From the NCBI GenBank assembly GCA_023548195.1, contig JAJHZJ010000008.1, forward strand, positions 957,999 to 1,021,998: a DNA stretch of 64,000 bases. Reading direction: 5' to 3'. This document shows positions 1 to 11,354 of this stretch, one piece after another. Positions within the stretch are counted from its first letter, which is position 1. Each line of letters starts with the position of its first letter. A model generated the notes under the pieces. That model worked only from the letters and a program-made list of their open reading frames with translations, did no database searches and was not told the origin of the DNA. This DNA is from Bettongia penicillata ogilbyi. Taxonomy: Eukaryota > Chordata > Mammalia > Diprotodontia > Potoroidae. A program made the position numbers and the translations under genes.

Positions 1-1300
1 TTAAGAATTTCTATCTGAAGTCTGAGAAGACAGTGTTTTCTTTAAGGAGTTTGAGTCTTTATATTTTTATGTTTTCAGTTGCAGACATGTTTTCTGTATC
101 AGTCAAGCTAATGGTAATTCTCTATGTGAAAAAGTAGTTGTATTCTACTAATACTGCCATCCCCTCTACCCTCACACATACCTCATCTGCCCAGCCATTT
201 ACAGCTCGGTCATTAGGCAAACAAAATTATAGTATTATTAGTAAGCTGAATTGAGCAGTTGTTTTTCCTTTCTGATTTGGGATACCCTGTTTAACTAATC
301 TCCTCCCTCTACCCAGCCCAGTCTCCTCTCTCCACTAATTGATTCTTAAAAACCCTCAGTTGATTGATTTTCAGTTTCATTGAATTGACAAACTTGATTG
401 ACTCTCTTTGCATGGGGGAGATATAGCTTCAGACACTTTCCTCACATGCAGGCAGCTTCCTATGAGAGCAAGAAATAATATAGTCAATGCCTCACTGGGC
501 CCAGTCCCTGATGTTCTCACCTGAGAGAGCTGAGACTTCTTTATTTTCTTAATTGCAACAAATACCACATAATTTCCTAGTTGATAGTTGATAGGAGGAG
601 CTCTGTGAAGTAAGTCCTTACCAAAACTGCACAGAATCTTAGTGTTGATAATTGCATCCCCCACACTTATATTCAGTCCAGAGAAGTTTGGATCTAGCAC
701 GTTAATTGCTTCTGGCATATTTCTTAGAGAAGCTTCCTTTGCACCATTGCATAAATGGTTCCAGGGACCTGAGTTATCTAGGTTAACTGAATATATAGAG
801 CTTGAATTTTCAGTCTAGTCGCCCCAACCCTTTGCTTTCCTTTTGCTTTGGAGATTTGATCTGATGTGCTATTGAGATGATACATGAAAACATTTCAAAC
901 AGACTGAGGTGAAAATAATTTTAAAACAAAATCCTTCTCACAAGTAAATATAATAACTATGTTTCTTTACACATCATAAAGAAATCCTGAAGCAAGAATA
1001 AATCCTATCAGCATGAGATCTCAGGAACTCCATGGGTCTAGGATCAAACTGTTTTAAGGCAAAGGATAACTGGCATTGTCTGTCACCAAATCACTCTTAA
1101 AAAAAACCCAGATATGAATAACATTGTGTTTCTTACACCAAGATAATTTTAACGATCCACCATAACTAGATATCCAAGTTGATTTTTTAATAATTCTAAC
1201 TCAGGTGCATTTGCATCAATGTAGGTATAATTTTCCTTGCTTAGCTTTGCCATCATTGACAAGTATTCATCCAACAATATTCTTATTTTTAATCTCCAAT
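1..1300. other. Unique sequence, no recognised repeat
   Basis: I see no SINE, LINE or microsatellite signature here. The only notable content is the minus-strand open frame at 377-814, listed separately. Base composition is AT-rich like the rest of the window. Confidence 0.5.
377..814 (-). other. 145-codon open frame, possible exon, unassigned
   Basis: The minus strand is open from just after a TAG (815-817) to a stop at 374-379. The first ATG is at 716-718. The upstream part reads ...SGPWNHLCNGAKEASLRN and the part after the ATG starts MPEAINVLDPNFSGLNIS. It contains several NxS-type sequons (NSS, NFS, NIS). Two splice-donor-like sites lie inside it: TTTTG|GTAAGG with GT at 621-620, and CTCAG|GTGAGA with GT at 520-519. 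If the second is used, the coding part would be about 521-814. No strong acceptor with a long pyrimidine tract precedes it; ATATTCAG near 787 is only moderate. I do not recognise the protein. An open frame this long can occur by chance in 128 kb of strand, so this is a candidate only. Confidence 0.2.
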
Positions 1301-1315
1301 TATGATAGTCAAGTC

Positions 1316-1430
1316 AACATATATTTATTATGTAACAGGCACTATACTGAGGATGCAAAGAAAGGGCAAAAAACAAAAAACAAAAAAAACCTTAAGTCCC
1401 AGTTCTCAAGAACCTCACTCTCTAATGGGT
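1316..1430 (-). mobile_element. L2 LINE 3' end fragment
   Basis: It reads as the reverse of an L2 tail: 'tatttattatgtaacaggc', then 'gatgcaaagaaagg', then a 'ctctctaatggg' block. It is old and diverged. Confidence 0.55.
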
Positions 1431-2270
1431 GGAGAAAATGAGATAGTTGAAAAGTCTGAGAGGCATAGTTTTTGAGTAATTAATAACCAATTTATTAATT
1501 ATACTAGCAGGTAATCAATAACTTGAGGTCATTGTTTCTTTTGGAAACCGAAGACCTGCATGAAAGAGGCTGAATTTTTAAATTCCCTTGGAAAAGGGGA
1601 TGAAAAATCAATTCTGATTGGTTAACAATTAATGAGGGAATGAATATTGTAATGAGAGGGGGGTCTTGTCTAATGAGGGGTTGGGGGACATTACTCTGAT
1701 CATGTCAGCACTTTCCCAGATCGTATTACACCTCTGGTAATCTTACAAAGAATCCATTCTCAACCCATTCATACCTGAATTGTACAATGATGGTGTTACA
1801 GTAAGAATCCCACCAAGATAAGATTATCTTTACACAGAAATAATCTGGGTGGAGTCCTGCCAAAGACTGAGTAGAAAGTCTCATTGTCAGTCCTGTACTT
1901 CACAAGAATTGAACTTTGAATGAGGAAATAAAAAGAGAAGAAAAGCCTCACTAATAACTAGCCTATTGATAATTGGTTATTAAATTTTATTTATATTTTA
2001 TAGTAAATATTATTAAAATATAAAAGAGCATTTTAAATGTTTTACATATAAAATTATTTATATGCCTTATGTTTTTTATTTATTTTTTTATGTATTTTAT
2101 ATATATATCTAATACATAGTATATCATTTATAATATTTATATAATTGTAAAGAAAGTTGTTTATATTTTATATTAAATATTGGTTATTAGCATTAAAAAG
2201 ATCATCTTTGGATTACATATGTAAAATTAGTTATTAATATAATAAAAAACTAAAATTTTTTTCTCAGAAA
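1431..2270. other. Unique DNA ending in an AT-rich tract
   Basis: 1,431-1,970 has no repeat I can name. 1,975-2,260 is extremely AT-rich, made of TTTATAT, AAATATTA and similar words, and the motif TTGGTTATTA occurs at both ends (near 1,974 and 2,179). This looks like low-complexity sequence rather than a transposon. Confidence 0.5.
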
Positions 2271-2274
2271 GTAA

Positions 2275-2372
2275 ACTTTGAAGACAAGGACTCTCCCTAG
2301 AACCTAATATAGTGCCTGGTATATATTAGATGTTTGATGAATTTAATGAATTTTGTGAATGAATGAAGATTA
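2275..2372 (+). mobile_element. L2 LINE 3' end fragment
   Basis: It has the L2 tail order: 'gacaaggactctccct', 'atagtgcctggtatata', then 'gatgtttgatgaat' and a GAATGAATGAA-like end. Confidence 0.6.
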
Positions 2373-4585
2373 AAAACAAACTGAGAAACAATGGTAATGA
2401 AAACATCTGGCCTCTTTGTGCTGTCTTCTGGCCCATCTTTAAATTCATACTCCTCAAAGGTCAATGGCAGTGCTGTCCATTTGAAATTTACTAAGAATTT
2501 ACTGTTATTCTAATAGAATTGGAAAGAATAGTATGAACCACATCTTCAAAATGTATTGTGTATATTACTAAAAGATGTTTGCCTAGAGCGCGAACTATCA
2601 AGATCTGCTCAGTTTATCTCCTCAACACTTGCTTTGCACACATGTGGGTTCAATTGTGATGGTAGCATTTTAAACCAAATGTATCAGCAAGCAGTCATTT
2701 TGCTATTTGTTCCTAATAGCAAGCCATTAACCAGAAGAGAATCTTGATAAGTCAAATAACCTCTATGTGGAGGTTATTATATATTGTTATATATTACATA
2801 TAATAAAAAAACATTATTATATAACACAAATAACTCTGTACAGACTTTTAACTATTTGATTATGTTACAGAAAGGTTAAAGTTAGTCACTGAATTTCTTG
2901 TGTCAAATGAAACATCTACCTCAGATTGTTTCTTGTTATAAAAATGTATATATTAAATAATGTAAGTAAGTAACAAAAATTCTAATCTGTTTTGCGGGGG
3001 GGAAATTTTGGAAGAAAATAGTCGTCTGCCTATTCAAAAATAATATCTAGCTGCAGTGGACTTTCGTTCTCATTGGCAGAACCTACTGAAATTTGGTTTA
3101 GAATTGCCATGAATTCTGGCACAGAGAGATTATTTGATACCTAGAGTATAACAATGTGGCGGATGTTGATTAGTGTCACCATTTTTAAGAAGACTCCTCC
3201 CTCCAAATGAAAATGATGCCTAGAATAGAGAGATTTCTGGGGTCTTTTATTGAACAAAAAAATTAAAAATCCTAAACTTAGCCCTTTTATCTCCAAAGAT
3301 GATGGCAGTGTTTACAGAAGAGTGGTTTTTGTTACAGTTTAGTTTTTTTGCCACTGTGGCATATTTGAGATGAGAGGCACATTAGCGGTGAGCTAGGGCC
3401 CCAGGTCAGGATCACTCTGCATCCTAGATGACATTATCTGCTGATTTCGCTAAGCTAAAAAACTGCTGAAAAATAATCCTTTTTGTGCCCTTGTCGGTGG
3501 CTTCAGCCTAGAGTAATAGAAAGTCAGATAATCATTACAAACTTAATTTTGTTCTAGACTCACAGAAGTAATTGGGGGAGAGGGAGAACATGTGATCAGT
3601 ATGATAAATATTACTTTTAGTTAAAGCTAGCTAGAATATATCATACTCTAAGCACCAATAGTTGACCCCACTTTGGCATCTGTAAATTGCCTTCTCAAAC
3701 TGAACATAGAAGATCATTTAAAACACTCCATTTCCCCCCCCAAAAAAACCCCTCACTTTTCTCTTTCTCCTTAGCCCTGGTAAGGGGTGTTCAGTTAATC
3801 ATACTGAGGTCTCTCCTCTCTTACTGCAAGAGCTGATTACCCAGCAGGAAGTGCAGTTCCAGCAGGGCAAGTCAGAATGGTGCCGACTATTCCCTGGGGA
3901 GGGACATCCTGTAAAAACACCAAGGTTGAGAACTGTCATATTCACAGCAGTAGGTGAATTTTCCTCAGAAATTAATGGAGCAAGCTGGGTAAAAATGTTT
4001 TTAAACTACATCTTCCCTAGAGTAAGATGCAAATTCAAAGCTCTTTTGAAGCCCTGGAATAAAAGTTAAAGATAAGACTTTTTAGTTTTTTTTCCTTCCC
4101 TTCCCTTTTTTTTTTTTTTTTTGACATTGATAATATAGGCAACCCCGGCACAACGAAAATTAACTTGAAACTCTGAGGAAGTGGGATAGTGATTATTCAA
4201 GCCGGTTCAGCGCACTCGTGACTTTTTCAATCCAAGTTTGCCCAGAGAGTTTTTAATGTAATGATCTTGAGGATTTTCTGGGTCCCTCTTCTTTTAGTGA
4301 TTTGTTAGGTAGATAAGATCTATTGAGAATCCAGATGGCTTTGTATGGGAGAAGTATAGTCATCCAGGAGCCCAGATACTTGAAAACAATATCTGTAGGG
4401 GAAAATAACAAATATGTTGTGGAGTGAGGGGTTGGGAGGGGAGGGGCAGGGGGAATAACCATTGAAAGCCTTTTGTTTCTTTTTCCAACTGCATTCCTTT
4501 TCTTTACCTAGTATACCATCATCGTAGATTATATATCCAATTCAAGAGCAGTGACTGAAAGAATCATGCAATAAATTTTAAAGAA
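2373..4585. other. Unique DNA; 3,040-3,560 resembles conserved non-coding sequence
   Basis: There is no recognisable interspersed repeat for 2.2 kb. 3,040-3,560 has balanced composition and words typical of conserved elements, for example 'gacattatctgctgattt' and 'gtcagataatcattac'. 4,078-4,122 is a pyrimidine tract (CCTTC units, then T15). Frames at 3,851-4,069 and 4,253-4,462 have no support as genes. Confidence 0.4.
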
Positions 4586-4589
4586 AATC

Positions 4590-4740
4590 ATGTCTCTGTT
4601 GCTTGCTACCTGTGTGACCTTGGGCAACTCATTTCCATTCTCTGGGCTTTTCTTCCTTTATTGGCAAAATGATGGGGTTGCTTTAAATTATTTCTAATAT
4701 ATCTTCTATCTCAAAATCCTCTTATTTTCAGATCTTGTCA
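4590..4740 (+). mobile_element. MIR-type SINE fragment
   Basis: The MIR core words 'acctgtgtgaccttgggca' and 'ttattggcaaaatgatgggg' occur in the right order. The 3' half runs out into unique sequence. Confidence 0.6.
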
Positions 4741-5124
4741 GTTTTGGAGAATTATCTATTACATTTTCTGGAAGGATTTCCCCTCTCTTCCCAGGGATGT
4801 ACTTAGGTAGTGATGAATGGCATATGTTTATGGGGTTTTTGAGAGGTATTTTTATGAATGGGTTTTAGAATAGATTTCTTATATTGATGAGGCAGCCTAT
4901 AGGACCAGAAGGGAAAAAAAGAATTAGGCTAATAATGAGGAGAGTTCAGTCCTAGACCTCTGGATAGATTTCTTAGGCCTATGACTTGGAACAACTCAAT
5001 TTCTCAAAATTTCAATTTGCTCTTCAAAATGAATTAGCATAGGCATGAATGGTTTATTTCATTAGGATATACCGAGTCAAAAAAGGCATTATTTTTATTC
5101 TGCAAACAAACTAAAGAAAGTAAA

Positions 5125-5161
5125 ATGTGTGTGTGTGTGTGTGTGCGCGCGCGCGTGCACA
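5125..5161. repeat. (TG)n(CG)n alternating tract
   Basis: This is a 37-base unbroken purine-pyrimidine alternation: ATG, then about ten TG, then about five CG, ending GTGCACA. CpG dinucleotides are otherwise rare in the window. This composition favours left-handed (Z) DNA. Confidence 0.9.
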
Positions 5162-5392
5162 GTTCGGTGGCATCAGAGTTCATAGAATGCCTGGTCTAGA
5201 ACGAGAAGACATCTTCCTGAGTTCAATTCTGGCCTCAGAAACTTACTGGCTATGTACTTACTTGTTTGCCTCAGTTTCCTCATCTGTAAAATGAACTAGG
5301 AAAGAAATGGCAAACTGCCTTAGTATCTTTGCCAAGAAAGCCCTAAATGGGGTAACAAACGGTCAGACACAATTGAAAATGACTGAAAAATA
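5162..5392 (+). mobile_element. MAR1-like marsupial SINE
   Basis: A near complete copy. The head is 'ggtggcatcagagttcata', the core 'gcctcagtttcctcatctg', and the 3' body includes 'gaaatggcaaactgcc', 'ctttgccaagaaagccc' and 'gtcagacacaattgaaa'. It abuts the alternating TG/CG tract on its left. Confidence 0.85.
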
Positions 5393-5905
5393 GTGAAAAA
5401 AATCTATAGTTAAGTTACACCTAAACTTTACATAACAATGAAAACTTTTACAAATGAGACATAAAATACCAATCATTTTTCCAACATTAGGGTGTATTCA
5501 TGCATACTGGGTACATCTTGGATACATGCCTTCAGCACTAGGCTTACCTTTTCCTCCTAACTCCCAGGTGTTTTGTGGTGATCAAATGAGAATATATTAC
5601 GCACAAGCACAAGCCTTTCAACAACTGCCAGGTATTTTATAAATGGTAACAGCAGATCCTGACAGGAGTTTTACTCTAATCAAATGGCTAAAATATCGAC
5701 TCAAAAATGAGGATCAAAAAACCTTATTATCTTGAAATAAGAAGGGATTTTAAAGATTTACTCTGATTCTCTTTTGAATAGGTGAGGAAACAGACTCAGA
5801 GATGGCATGATTTTCGTATACATTTTCTCATTCTAAGGACAGTGTTCTTTCAGCTTAACATGCTGATCTGTACTTCTATTTTTTTCCCCATATTTGAATA
5901 TGGTT
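5393..5905. other. Mostly unique; short MIR-like piece
   Basis: A MIR-like word, 'ggtgaggaaacagactcaga', lies near 5,780. The rest shows no recognisable feature. Confidence 0.4.
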
Positions 5906-5909
5906 TTGG

Positions 5910-6125
5910 CTTGGATGGGACGTATCATTTCATCAATAATAGGGAATTCCTGATGAGGAAACTCCACCGACAGGCTTTGCAACTTATTATTCTTAGAAAA
6001 CTACCTAGGACACTGAGTTGTTAAGTGACTTAGTATCACAAAGTCATATGTACAAGAGGCAGAACTTGAACTCAAGTCCCCTGGACTTTGAGACTGATTC
6101 CTGACTGTGTCATGATGCCTCTTGT
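5910..6125 (-). mobile_element. MIR-related SINE, variant body
   Basis: The reverse of a SINE with a MIR core ('gttaagtgacttagtatcac', 'cttgaactcaagtcccctgg') preceded by a distinctive body, 'gcaacttattattcttaga'. The same body occurs at 56,190-56,380 (same strand) and 60,270-60,470 (opposite strand), so it is a family. I do not recall its name. Confidence 0.65.
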
Positions 6126-6510
6126 ATTTTAAAAAAGCATGTCATAATAAATAGCACAGTCCCGAGTGCAACTAATATACACATATGTATTTATCATCCT
6201 CTGCTTAAGTCCTAATGTATAGTTAATATTTTCATTTGTTTTTGGTTGTATTAGCAAACTAGTGACAGCTTCTAACATCTGTTTGGTTATTCAGTCTTCA
6301 AAATCACCAAAACCATATACTTATTTATTGTTCCCTCTGAATCCTTTTTTAAAAAATATCATTGTTTTACATGTTTTGAAAATTCAGCTCTGAGTTTGAA
6401 TATTCTCCATTGCAGTTAATGACAGGAAATTTTGAGTGCACAAATAGAGAAGAAAGTAGAAATTCTAGTTCATGTACGTATGAGTCTGCTTCAAAATCAT
6501 TGACATTATG

Positions 6511-6770
6511 CAGGAAGCATTATAGTGGAGCCAGTACAGAAAGTGGAGTCAACAAAGGTCTGACTTGAACTTCTGTCCCTGGCAGAAGCAACTTGGATAA
6601 CTGTGGGCAGATCCCTGTCTCTGTGCTGCAAATTCCTAGTCTGTCTGTCTGTCTGTCCATCCATCAATATAAAATAATGTTGTATATACCTCATAAGATT
6701 ATTATGTGTATCAGATAAGATAGTACAAAAATGGCCATATTAATGTCAGTTATTACTTTACTATACTACT
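6511..6770 (+). mobile_element. MIR SINE with internal (GTCT)n
   Basis: MIR order: 'aagcattatagtggagcca', 'aactgtgggcagatccctg', then 'acctcataagattattatg'. A short (GTCT)n/(CATC)n run at about 6,641-6,667 replaces the usual core stretch. Confidence 0.65.
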
Positions 6771-6804
6771 TAGTCATATTAATATATTCATATTAGGTAG
6801 GCAT

Positions 6805-6935
6805 AGGATAATAGATTCAGAATTTGAAGGGAATTTAGAGAATGCTTAATATAAGACCCTTGTTCTGCTGATAAGGTCACATAAGAAATAAGTGACAGAG
6901 CCAGGATCACATAGTATCCTGTAATTAGGGAATAG
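6805..6935 (-). mobile_element. L3/CR1 or MIR remnant
   Basis: 'attcagaatttgaaggga' followed by 'aagtgacagagccaggatca' matches the usual marsupial layout of an L3/CR1-type 3' end running into a MIR core. It is strongly decayed. Confidence 0.45.
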
Positions 6936-7289
6936 AAATTCCAACTTCCACTAAAGATATATAAATGAACAAATAGCATAATTACAGATTAATAAATAGC
7001 ATAATGACTCTCTACTTTAGCAGAGAAGATAAATTTGTAAATGAGTCACTAGAAAAGTTTGCAGCCTTTCCATGTTCATAAGAAAAAGGGCTATTTTACT
7101 ATATTTAAAAATCAGATGTTATGATATCAAATAGGAAGTTCTCTATGGACATTCCATAAAATTATTACATCAATTACATTCAAGTGACAGATCTTCCTAT
7201 TTTCCTTGGTGGTGCAGAGTTTATAAGTTTAGTATATTGGGGGATTTTTTAATGATGAATTAACTCTCTCCCCATCCCATTTTTCTCTG
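6936..7289. other. No recognised feature
   Basis: AT-rich unique sequence. I see no repeat, ORF or RNA gene. Confidence 0.5.
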
Positions 7290-7355
7290 TTCCTTACTCT
7301 CCCTCCCTCCCCCCCCCACCTCTCTCTCTGTCTCTCTCTCTTTTTCTCTATCTTC

Positions 7356-7386
<31 letters not shown>

Positions 7387-7625
7387 CCCCCTCTCCCTCC
7401 TTCCCCCCTCTGTCTCTCTGACTGTCTGTCTCTCTGTCTGTCTCTCTCTGTCTATCTCTCTGTCTCTGTCTGTCTCTCTCTCTCTGTGTCTCTCTTTTTC
7501 TCTATCTTCCTCTCTCTCTCTCTGTCTCTGTCTCTCTCTCTCTCTGTCTTTCTCTCCCTCCCTCCCCCATCTCTCTTTCTCTGTCTGTCTCTCTCTGTCT
7601 CTCTTCCCCCCCCTTTCTCTCTCTG
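7290..7625. repeat. 340-bp pyrimidine-rich (TC)n / (TCTG)n tract
   Basis: The plus strand is almost all C and T, organised as TC, TCTG, CCCTCC and TTTCTC blocks. The block 'tttttctctatcttcctc' recurs near 7,341 and 7,495, suggesting an internal duplication of about 155 bases. The Arg/Glu-rich frames on the minus strand are translations of this repeat. Confidence 0.95.
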
Positions 7626-9025
7626 CCAAGACTAGCCATTCCTTTCAAATGGAACAACTCTTTCAACAAAGCAAAAATAAGTTCAGTAGAATAAAAAAAT
7701 AAGCACTGAAATTTTGAAATCAATTGCCATGCAGTATACCTTGTCTAATTATGCCAGTCACTGCTAGCCTTCTTCCACAAAAGAAAAGCCAAACTACTTT
7801 TAAACATAGTCGAATACTTTCATTAAGGAGTTTTCTTTAGGTAAATTTAATTTCTTTATCAGTTTATCACACTCACTAACTTTCCAAGACACATTGCCAG
7901 AACTTACCATGTAGGGCAACAGTAGATGTGACTACGGAGGTCATGGGCCTCCATTCTCTGCCTCCAAATTAGCATGCTTCAGGTTAATGGGCTTCTGGCT
8001 TTAACCTTCAGAGTTTCAAATGTATTAGTTATAGTACAGCCCTCACATTCATTAACACATGCCCCCACACTGCCTGCCAAGGTAAAATATCATGCATTTT
8101 CTCCAACTCTGCTCCCTTTAAATACGCTTCAGGATTTAAATTTAGATATTTGAGGCTCCCACTAGACAACAAGTTATTAAAACCTCCACCTTTCCATCAA
8201 CCATTCTCTTCCTTGCCATTCCCCATGTCCTTTTCTACTTCACCAGACAAAATTGTCCAATCTAAATTTCAGCCCAAGTGTTTACTGATGTTCATGCTGA
8301 GCTCAAACAGTTAATGCTTCCCTGAGAGAACAGAATTGAAACAGGACTTAATCTAAAATAACAAAATAGAATAAAGGTTTTACATATAAATAAGTAATGC
8401 TGGGCACATTCTGATGCAAGTTGTCTTTTTCTTATTTTTTTATGGAACAAAGTAGAATGGTAAATTGGAAGGAAAGACATAGATTTTATCCTCTATCAAG
8501 GAATTTTCCAAGTAAATGAATATTCAGTGTTGTCTGCCACCCAATTAATATACTTTTTCTAAAACCAAATTTGAAATTGTTAATAAAGCAAATTCCTAAT
8601 GCATTCCTAATGCAACTTTTAAGTTCTGATACTTGTTTTCAATTGAGACATTTTCAAATAAGATGTTAGATAAGATCTTAAAAAATATTAATTAGAACAC
8701 TTTTATACTACTTTCTTTGGTCAACAAAGCACAAAGGTTTTATGCTTGGAACTAAGTGTTATTTTATAGGGCACTGATGTTGCAGTTGACTATTTTTCAC
8801 AAAATAAACAACACATTACCTTTATATAGTAGAAATTTTTTTTTACCTAGTAATCTGGTGTTCTATGCTATGTAAGACTATGGTAGTAAGAATTTCAAAA
8901 TTCTTTCTGAAAATAATAACCCTTCTTTTAATTTAAAAACAATAGAAGAATGCTACCTTATTCATTCTTTGTTTCTACCTGGTCTCTTAACAATGACTTC
9001 CACTTTATCTGATCTTGTTATTTAA
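7626..9025. other. Unique sequence, no recognised feature
   Basis: 1.4 kb of AT-rich DNA without a clear repeat. A 9-base direct repeat, CCTAATGCA, occurs twice near 8,596-8,614. Confidence 0.45.
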
Positions 9026-9027
9026 AT

Positions 9028-9215
9028 GGGTCATGGTCTAATGGAAATAAAACCGGATCTGAAATCAGAGGACCTGAGTTCAAATCTAGCCTCTGTTGCT
9101 TATCCCTTCAGGCATCTTGATCATCACTAAGCCTCCTTGTACCTTAATTTTCTTTCTTTTTTTTTTAAATGCAGAATTTGGACTAAATGGCCTCTGAGAT
9201 TATATATAGCTGCAT
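9028..9215 (+). mobile_element. MIR-related SINE
   Basis: 'gaggacctgagttcaaatct' begins the core. The 3' end carries 'aatttggactaaatggcctc' then 'tgagattatatatagc', the variant body common in marsupials. An internal T10 run interrupts it. Confidence 0.75.
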
Positions 9216-9365
9216 AGGTAATATCCTAGAGTCTCCTCTAAGCGATAAATATTAAGGAGAATTTATGGTTATATGGTCCATTAGTGATATCTGACCTAGG
9301 TCAAAATTCCAATGGAAACACTTTTCATGGGACATACTTTCACAGATGAAGTTTCATTTCTCTAT

Positions 9366-9608
9366 TGTTGCTGCTCAGTCATTTCAGTTGTATCTAACTT
9401 TTTATCAACCCCATTTGGGGTTTTCTTGGCAAAGATGCTGGAGTAGTTAGCCATTTCCTTCTCCAGCTCATTTTACAGATGAGGAAACTGAGGCAAACAG
9501 GGTTAAAGTGATTTGCCCAGGGTCACAGAACTAGTGTCTGAGGTCAGATTTGAAGAATCTTCCTAACTCCAAACCAAGTACTCTATCCACTATACCACAT
9601 CACTGGCC
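9366..9608 (-). mobile_element. MAR1-like marsupial SINE
   Basis: The full reverse element: 'gctgctcagtcatttcagt', 'ccccatttggggttttctt', 'acagatgaggaaactgaggc', ending 'tctatccactataccaca'. It is one of the least diverged copies here. Confidence 0.9.
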
Positions 9609-9975
9609 TATTCATTTGTCTATACCTAGATTTGAAATTAATACAATGGTTCTGTGTTATATACCATATATAGAAAACAAGGAATACCACATATTCTAAG
9701 TAGAAAATCTGATTGTGATCCTAAAGAGATCTCGCTTCCCTCCTTTTCCCCTGAAAGTAACATTCCTTTTAAATGAGGGTAGATGGCACTATTACCTTTC
9801 TCAGGTGACATAAATAGATTCTGGGGAACTCACCTACTTCATTCTTCAATTCGATTAATTAAAACTCTTGGAGGTACCTGGAAATTCTAGCAAATAGCGT
9901 TAACATTGTCTTTACTTCCTTCATTTTGTTTCTCTGGTAAATAGTCATAAGATGTTTTGATTATCTTACCCTTGG
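9609..9975. other. Spacer between two SINEs
   Basis: No repeat or gene recognised. Confidence 0.4.
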
Positions 9976-9977
9976 AA

Positions 9978-10220
9978 AGGCAGCTAGATGACTGAGTGGA
10001 TAGAGCACTGGCCCTGGAGTCAAAAGACTTGAATTCAAATCCAGCCTCAGACAATTACTATCTATGTGACCTTGGACAAGTCACTTAACCTCTGTTTGCC
10101 TCAATCCTTTGGAGAAGGAAATGGCAAACCATTCCTTTGTTCTTGTTAAGAAAATCCCATGGACATTGTGGTTCATTGGGTCACAAAGAGTCAGACACTA
10201 CTGAACCAGAGAACAACAAC
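9978..10220 (+). mobile_element. MAR1-like marsupial SINE
   Basis: Starts 'aggcagctagatgactgagt', continues 'tggagaaggaaatggcaaac', and ends 'gtcagacactactgaacc' followed by AACAACAAC. Confidence 0.9.
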
Positions 10221-10289
10221 TTACGCTTGGATAAACTCTTTGAAAAACAAACCCACAGAAAATGGGAGAAACACAAAACGTATGTGGTA

Positions 10290-11200
10290 ACGTAGAGCTC
10301 AAGGTATGTTGGTCCCTCTTCTATTTTTACTCTATACTACATTCCTTGATACTCTTTTTGACACCCATGGGTTCAACTGTCATCTCTGGTCTCATCATTA
10401 CTAGACCTTTATGTGGAACCCTAATCTCTGTACAGAGCTGCTGTCTTGTATCAGCAACTGCCTTTTGTGTATGTCAGACTATATAACTTGTGGGTATCTC
10501 AAGTGTAATGTGTCTAAAACTGAATTTGTCACCTTTCCCTCAAAATCCTAGTACCCTTCCCAACTTTCTTTTGCTGTCAAAGTCACAGACAATCACAGAG
10601 TCACCTAGAGTCACAGTCTCAGTGACATTCTTTACATATTCTCATTCAACATGGACAATCTTTTGTCAAAATTTGTCATTTTTAACTTTACACCATTTCT
10701 TATATACATCCCTTTCTCTTTGCTCACACAAACACATCTCATGCACAGTCCCTCCTGCCTGGACTATGACAATAGCCTTCTAGTTGATTTCTCTGCCTCA
10801 AATCTCTCCCTATGCCAATTCATCCTTTACTCAGCTGGCAAAGTAAGTTTTCTAAAACTTGGATAGGATCATATCATTCCACTAATAAGTAAATCAACTT
10901 TAAAGTCCTCTATTTGACATCTGAAGTCCTTCCCTTAGCTTCTCTCCATCTTCTCTGACCTCCTTACCACTCTTCACACAAAACACTATTACCAAACTCT
11001 TTTCATTGGCACTGGGTGTACTCCATTGCTGGAATGCCTCCTTCTTCATCTCCATCTCCTTGCATCCCTGTCCATCATCAAGCAACACTCATCTTAAATC
11101 CCACTCAAATCCCTGTTTTTAAGAGGACTTTCCTGGTCTCATCCCATTCTGGCCTCTTGTCTTGGAGATTTTACATGTGTGCATTTCTATATCTACACAA
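10290..11200 (+). mobile_element. L2 LINE, decayed ORF2 3' region
   Basis: The layout matches the 3' coding region of L2: 'tgtctaaaactgaatttgtc', 'ctgcctggactatgacaata', 'cattccactaataagtaaa', 'tccattgctggaatgcctcc'. Short frames at 10,262-10,783 and 11,016-11,324 are relics of the L2 reverse-transcriptase ORF, broken by stops and frameshifts. It continues into the L2 tail at 11,583 after a MIR insertion. Confidence 0.7.
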
Positions 11201-11207
11201 TATATTC

Positions 11208-11240
11208 AGTATATATATATATATATATATATATATGCAT
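11208..11240. repeat. (AT)n microsatellite
   Basis: About 13 AT units followed by GCATATAC, lying inside the decayed L2. Confidence 0.9.
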
Positions 11241-11354
11241 ATACAAACACATGTATACTCAGATTACATTATATACAAAACAAGGAAGAAGGGAAGGAAA
11301 GAGAAAAAGAATAAAGAAGCATGAAAGAATGGAAGGAAGGAAAAAAAGAGCGAG

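Noticed and set aside
1431..1960. Possible LTR-like segment
   Set aside because: The 'taatgagg' and 'aataaaaagagaag' words recalled LTRs, but I found no paired LTR, TG..CA ends, primer-binding site or polypurine tract.
5126..5160. Possible CpG island
   Set aside because: The CpGs come from a short (CG)n run of about ten bases; the surroundings are CpG-poor.
7348..7723. Long Arg/Glu-rich open frames on the minus strand
   Set aside because: They are translations of a TC/GA repeat tract; overlapping frames give the same composition.
9366..10220. tRNA-gene-like heads in several SINEs
   Set aside because: The GTGG..TAGAGC and GTTCAAATCC words are the A and B box relics of tRNA-derived SINE heads. 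None folds as a complete tRNA with intact arms and acceptor stem.
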